Shown one piece after another: positions 5,501 through 8,208 of a stretch of DNA of 8,208 bases. Each line of letters starts with the position of its first letter. Position 1 is the stretch's first letter. The notes beneath the pieces were generated by a model, which was given only the letters and a program-made list of their open reading frames with translations, did no database searches and had not been told where the DNA came from. The stretch comes from CAIPAT01 sp037144075 (lineage in GTDB: Bacteria > Verrucomicrobiota > Lentisphaeria > Victivallales > Victivallaceae), in NCBI GenBank assembly GCA_037144075.1, contig JBAWXM010000240.1, forward strand, positions 1 to 8,208, given 5' to 3'. Position numbers and translations under genes: made by a program.

Positions 5501-5749
5501 CTGAACGTTGCAGACAGGTTCAAATAACGCGGTGAAATGATTTTTTGAAAGTCAGGTTTTGTGCGGTAAGAATTGCATTTTGTCCGCAACTGCATTCGGT
5601 CTCGTAGTGCCCTTACAATCGCAGAGATAGGAAAGTACCTCGCGCCGGTGATTGTTCGTTGAGCCATGGGCGATGCGCTAGTTATCGGGATCCGTGAGCT
5701 TGAAAAAATATTTGCATTTCTTTTTTGCTGAAAAATATGAATCAGGTTA
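5501..5749. other. Non-coding stretch upstream of the GntR promoter
   Basis: No gene could be assigned. A minus-strand frame is open across it, but it also runs through the direct repeat and through the GntR gene in antisense and has no ribosome site. The 21-codon plus-strand ORF at 5663 lacks a Shine-Dalgarno. No RNA gene or terminator was recognised. Confidence 0.5.
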
Positions 5750-5778
5750 TAGACAAAACTGGAATCCAGTATTATAAT
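5750..5778 (+). promoter_or_regulatory. Promoter of the GntR-type regulator
   Basis: TAGACA (5750-5755), a 17-base spacer and a perfect TATAAT (5773-5778) form a strong sigma-70 promoter. Transcription should begin near 5785, giving a ~46-base leader to the ATG at 5831. Confidence 0.7.
5758..5770. promoter_or_regulatory. Palindrome between -35 and -10 boxes
   Basis: ACTGGA and TCCAGT are exact inverted arms around a single A. The position between the promoter boxes fits a repressor operator. The regulator encoded just downstream is the obvious candidate to bind it, by inference. Confidence 0.5.
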
Positions 5779-5806
5779 ATTGGCATGATTGGCAATAATG
5801 CCAATA
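5778..5806. promoter_or_regulatory. Inverted repeat over the transcription start
   Basis: TATTGGCAT (5778-5786) and ATGCCAATA (5798-5806) are perfect 9-bp inverted arms 11 bp apart, with a further ATTGGCA word at 5788-5794. The repeat overlaps the last base of the -10 box and the expected start point. It could be an operator or a hairpin in the leader mRNA. Confidence 0.5.
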
Positions 5807-5830
5807 ATTTTACTGGATAATAGCAGGGCA

Positions 5831-7276
5831 ATGAATAATACGGAAATTAAAAAGTATTTTGCGGTCGATACGGCATCCGGGGAACATCTGAAAGAGCAGA
5901 TGCGCAAACGGGTGGAGGAGTTTATCAATACGCATGAAGCTGGAACCAGGCTGCCGTCAGGACGGGATATGGTTGAAGCTCTGGACATATCACGGATTAC
6001 CGTCAGGAACGCCATGCAAAGCTTCTTTGACAGCGGCGCCATCATCAGTCGCGGCAGGCATGGCGTTTTTATTGCGGAGAAATCCCGGTCCAGTATATTA
6101 AAGGATATCCATCCAATGGCCATGGGAGGCGGGGTGCCGGTCAGTAAGATTCAAACGCTCAAGTTGCTGCTTTACGAAAATATTCCATTCCAGAAGGCTT
6201 TCTGGGAAGAGATAATCAGGCGCTTTAATAAACACAGCCAGTCATTCCGGGTACAGATTGAATGGCTGCCGCAGACCGTAAATCACAATGATTTTGAGGA
6301 ATATTTAAGGAATTGCCATGTTGACCTTTTCCAGCATGCCGTAAATCATAATTCGGAGAAATCCGCGCAGAAACTGCCGGACGAATTGATAAATATGATA
6401 AATCAGCCGGAATACCGGCATGAAGTATTTCCTCCGGAAATGAAGCCGCTGTTCAAGCACATGCTGCCGGTCCACTTTAACCTGAACTTCATCTACTGGA
6501 ATGCCGATCTGGCAAAATCTATCGGATTAAAGGATATCCGTCAGCGTATCCGCCGGAATGAATTGCCGGCATTGCTGGCGGAGGCGACAGATAAGTTGCC
6601 GGAAGGCAAAATTGCCTGCGGGCATATTTGGGACCGTCTGGCTTTTATGGGACAACCGGCAAATATTCAGGAAGTAAATGAAGCGTACTTCATCCGGCAG
6701 TTAAGCTGGATATTCCAGTATGACAATGCCGAATCAACCTATATTTACCGGCAGCAGTACCCGATGGAGGCCGTGGAAAACTTTCATGCCGGGAAACAGC
6801 TTTTTCTGGACTCCATTCCGACTCATGCGTATGTTTTCGGCAATAGCACAAACGTTGAACTCTCATGTGAACCATGTCCATTGCTGGATGGAAACCGGCA
6901 GTACACTGCGGCAATGGGGCTGGGCATCAGCCGCAATTCCTCTAATTATCATGGGGGCGTCGAGTTTATCCGTTTCATGCTGTCTGAAGAGGCGCAGGAA
7001 TTCCTGGCATCAGCCAAATCCTGTCCGCCAGTGTTACACTGTGCCGCGGAACGGATACCGCAAACTTCTCCGAAACTGGAAACACTGTTGCAAATGTATA
7101 GAATTTATGATCCTTGTTCCCAGTCCCCGGAATGCCGTTTCATGAACTACTTGACTTATCATACTAGAAATGTATTGCAGCAATTGTGCGAAAAAAGTAT
7201 TTCTATTGAAGACGCCGCCAGTACCATGTTCAAAAACTGGTCCGTCCAAATAAATGAAGCCGTTGCCGGATTCTAA
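5831..7276 (+). CDS. GntR-type regulator fused to a solute-binding-protein-like domain
   Basis: This encodes a 481-residue cytoplasmic transcription factor. Residues ~18-85 are a typical GntR winged helix: GTRLPSGRDMVEALDISRIT, then VRNAMQSFFDSGAIISRGRHGVFIAE. Residues ~107-480 resemble a family 1 extracellular solute-binding protein: LLLYENIPFQKAFWEEIIRR, LNFIYWNADLAKSIGL (218-233) and the C-terminal GVEFIRFMLSEEAQEFLA (376-393) are characteristic. No signal peptide or membrane helix is seen, so the domain should sense an intracellular ligand, possibly a sugar. This differs from the usual GntR effector domains (FCD, UTRA, MocR aminotransferase, LacI-like). The ATG at 5831 starts just before the conserved region. 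An in-frame ATG at 5798 and a TTG at 5789 are possible, but the former would overlap the leader inverted repeat. No start has a strong Shine-Dalgarno (AGGG at 5825 is very close). Palindromes in the promoter suggest autoregulation, and the pseudopilin gene follows by 54 bp. Confidence 0.88.
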   Translation: MNNTEIKKYFAVDTASGEHLKEQMRKRVEEFINTHEAGTRLPSGRDMVEALDISRITVRNAMQSFFDSGAIISRGRHGVFIAEKSRSSILKDIHPMAMGGGVPVSKIQTLKLLLYENIPFQKAFWEEIIRRFNKHSQSFRVQIEWLPQTVNHNDFEEYLRNCHVDLFQHAVNHNSEKSAQKLPDELINMINQPEYRHEVFPPEMKPLFKHMLPVHFNLNFIYWNADLAKSIGLKDIRQRIRRNELPALLAEATDKLPEGKIACGHIWDRLAFMGQPANIQEVNEAYFIRQLSWIFQYDNAESTYIYRQQYPMEAVENFHAGKQLFLDSIPTHAYVFGNSTNVELSCEPCPLLDGNRQYTAAMGLGISRNSSNYHGGVEFIRFMLSEEAQEFLASAKSCPPVLHCAAERIPQTSPKLETLLQMYRIYDPCSQSPECRFMNYLTYHTRNVLQQLCEKSISIEDAASTMFKNWSVQINEAVAGF

Positions 7277-7316
7277 AATAAACAATCGTAAATTATTTAA
7301 AGCAAACAATTGAAAC

Positions 7317-7322
7317 AAGGAG
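7317..7322 (+). promoter_or_regulatory. Ribosome binding site of the pseudopilin gene
   Basis: AAGGAG lies 8 bases before the ATG at 7331. The in-frame TTG at 7310 precedes this site and is rejected, which removes seven residues from the longest reading frame. Confidence 0.8.
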
Positions 7323-7330
7323 AAGAAACA

Positions 7331-8074
7331 ATGAAACGGAAACAGAATTTTACACTCATCGAACTCCTCGTAGTGATCGCCATCATCGCAATTTTGGCCG
7401 CAATGCTGCTGCCGGCGCTGAACAAAGCGCGCGAAAAGGGAAGGCAGGCCTCATGTATGAATAATCTTAAACAAATGGGCTTGCTGATTAATTTCTACCA
7501 GGGTGATTACAGGGATTATTATCCGTGGTATCTTTTTAGCAGTAATGGCTCCGCCGGAGGCGGCACGCTGTATTCATGGATTGCATACCAGGCGGCTTAT
7601 ACCGGCAGATTTAAAAGTCTTGATGATGTAACAGTCTGGTATCCTGTCTCCGCTAATTCCAATTATGATATTGCCAGGAGTAAATTTGCACTGTTTGCCT
7701 GTCCCGGCGCTAAATGGATATGGTCGAGTCCGCTGCAGGATGGCGGCAATAGAGGATCAGATTCAAGACATCAGTCATCTGCGACAAATTACACAGCCAA
7801 TACCAGCATGATGGGCATAAATTACGGAGGCAGTCCCATGAACTCCATACGCCTTACTCAAATTAAAAAGCCTTCAACGTCGGCTGTCTGCTGGGACGGG
7901 CAGCGGGTGAGCTATGGAAACAATGATTATTATATAAAAGACGGGAACGGCAATACCGTGGATTTCCGGCACAGTAACAGCACAAATGGGCTGTTCGCGG
8001 ATGGACATGCGAATAACTTGCCGAGAACGCCTAAACTGCCAATCATCAATAGTGCCGTCAGCTTGTGGCAGTAG
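7331..8074 (+). CDS. Prepilin-type protein with H-X9-DG domain
   Basis: This encodes 247 residues starting with a short basic leader (MKRKQN) and the class III prepilin signal FTLIELLVVIAIIAILAAM, which would be cut by prepilin peptidase before F7 and leaves Glu at mature position 5. The hydrophobic helix is followed by LLPALNKAREKGRQASCMNN, characteristic of this family in Lentisphaerota and Planctomycetota. Near the C-terminus, RHSNSTNGLFADGH (213-226) is an exact H-X9-DG motif (H214, D224, G225), the prepilin-associated processing domain. The residue before the cleavage site is Asn rather than the usual Gly. The protein should sit in the cytoplasmic membrane or be exported as a pseudopilin; whether it forms filaments is unknown. 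Cysteines at 42, 124 and 187 could form a disulfide. It lies 54 bp after the regulator, without a visible terminator between them, and is probably controlled by it. Confidence 0.93.
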   Translation: MKRKQNFTLIELLVVIAIIAILAAMLLPALNKAREKGRQASCMNNLKQMGLLINFYQGDYRDYYPWYLFSSNGSAGGGTLYSWIAYQAAYTGRFKSLDDVTVWYPVSANSNYDIARSKFALFACPGAKWIWSSPLQDGGNRGSDSRHQSSATNYTANTSMMGINYGGSPMNSIRLTQIKKPSTSAVCWDGQRVSYGNNDYYIKDGNGNTVDFRHSNSTNGLFADGHANNLPRTPKLPIINSAVSLWQ

Positions 8075-8208
8075 AGTTAAACCGAAACCATCTTATGGAG
8101 TTGTTAATGAAATATATTACCGGTAACATTTGTTTATATTCGCTTCTTTTCTTTATCTAAAGTTTTCCTGTTTTTGAATCTATCTACCGAACCGGAGTCT
8201 GACATTCG
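8075..8208. other. Right-edge stretch after the pseudopilin gene
   Basis: This holds the short ORF at 8107-8160 and otherwise nothing recognisable. No hairpin-plus-T-run follows the pseudopilin stop, so transcription probably continues rightward. Confidence 0.4.
8107..8160 (+). CDS. Short ORF with signal-peptide-like start, possibly a broken gene
   Basis: GGAG (8097-8100) lies 6 bases before an ATG that encodes MKYITGNICLYSLLFFI and then TAA. The ribosome site is good and the peptide looks like the beginning of a signal peptide that is cut off in its hydrophobic core. After the stop, the same frame reads 13 more codons before TGA. The +1 frame from 8162 stays open to the edge (KVFLFLNLSTEPESDI), so a frameshifted exported protein is one explanation; a leader peptide or a chance ORF are others. 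The window edge prevents a decision. Confidence 0.3.
   Translation: MKYITGNICLYSLLFFI

Noticed and set aside
5341..6123. 260-codon minus-strand frame
   Set aside because: It runs antisense through the GntR gene and through the direct repeat, has no ribosome site, and its peptide shows no family features.
7277..7330. Terminator or separate promoter between the regulator and pseudopilin genes
   Set aside because: No GC hairpin with T-run and no convincing -35/-10 pair could be found in the 54 AT-rich bases.

Overview
The window most resembles a Lentisphaerota (Victivallis-like) genome, or a close relative in the PVC group. The main evidence is a pseudopilin with an FTLIELLVVIAIIAILAAM-type N-terminus and a C-terminal H-X9-DG motif, encoded directly downstream of a GntR-type regulator fused to a solute-binding-protein-like domain. 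Very repeat-rich intergenic DNA is consistent with this. The assignment rests on gene style and is an inference.

Layout. Positions 1-139 hold no confident gene, only a near-perfect 18-bp palindrome. Positions 140-2251 (minus) encode Tex, the conserved S1-domain transcription accessory protein, with a readable promoter and Shine-Dalgarno. Positions 2311-3838 are about 1.5 kb of non-coding DNA packed with several interleaved repeat families: a 66-72-bp two-hairpin element in four copies (three in tandem), a degenerate ~30-35-bp repeat with a GTTGAACATAAC-like end in at least seven copies, a 54-bp repeat in two copies plus a decayed third, and about 15 copies of a TTTTGGACA-like word. Positions 3839-5152 (minus) encode an AAA_14/DUF4143-type ATPase. 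Its promoter region carries a cluster of ACTGCTAA/TTAGCAGT half-sites, and the whole gene is bracketed by two direct copies of a 65-79-bp repeat (3713-3791 and 5436-5500). Positions 5501-5749 are non-coding.

The right third reads on the plus strand. A strong promoter (5750-5778) carries two palindromes and drives the GntR/solute-binding fusion regulator (5831-7276). The H-X9-DG pseudopilin follows after 54 bp (7331-8074). A short ORF with a good Shine-Dalgarno and a signal-peptide-like start (8107-8160) stops after 17 codons and may be a leader or a broken gene start. The regulator and pseudopilin probably form one transcription unit that senses a solute and controls a cell-surface or carbohydrate-related function continuing beyond the right edge.

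The points most worth following are the repeat-flanked ATPase cassette with its half-site cluster, the two-hairpin repeat whose four copies show all four combinations of two sequence blocks, and the GntR/solute-binding fusion with its promoter palindromes.
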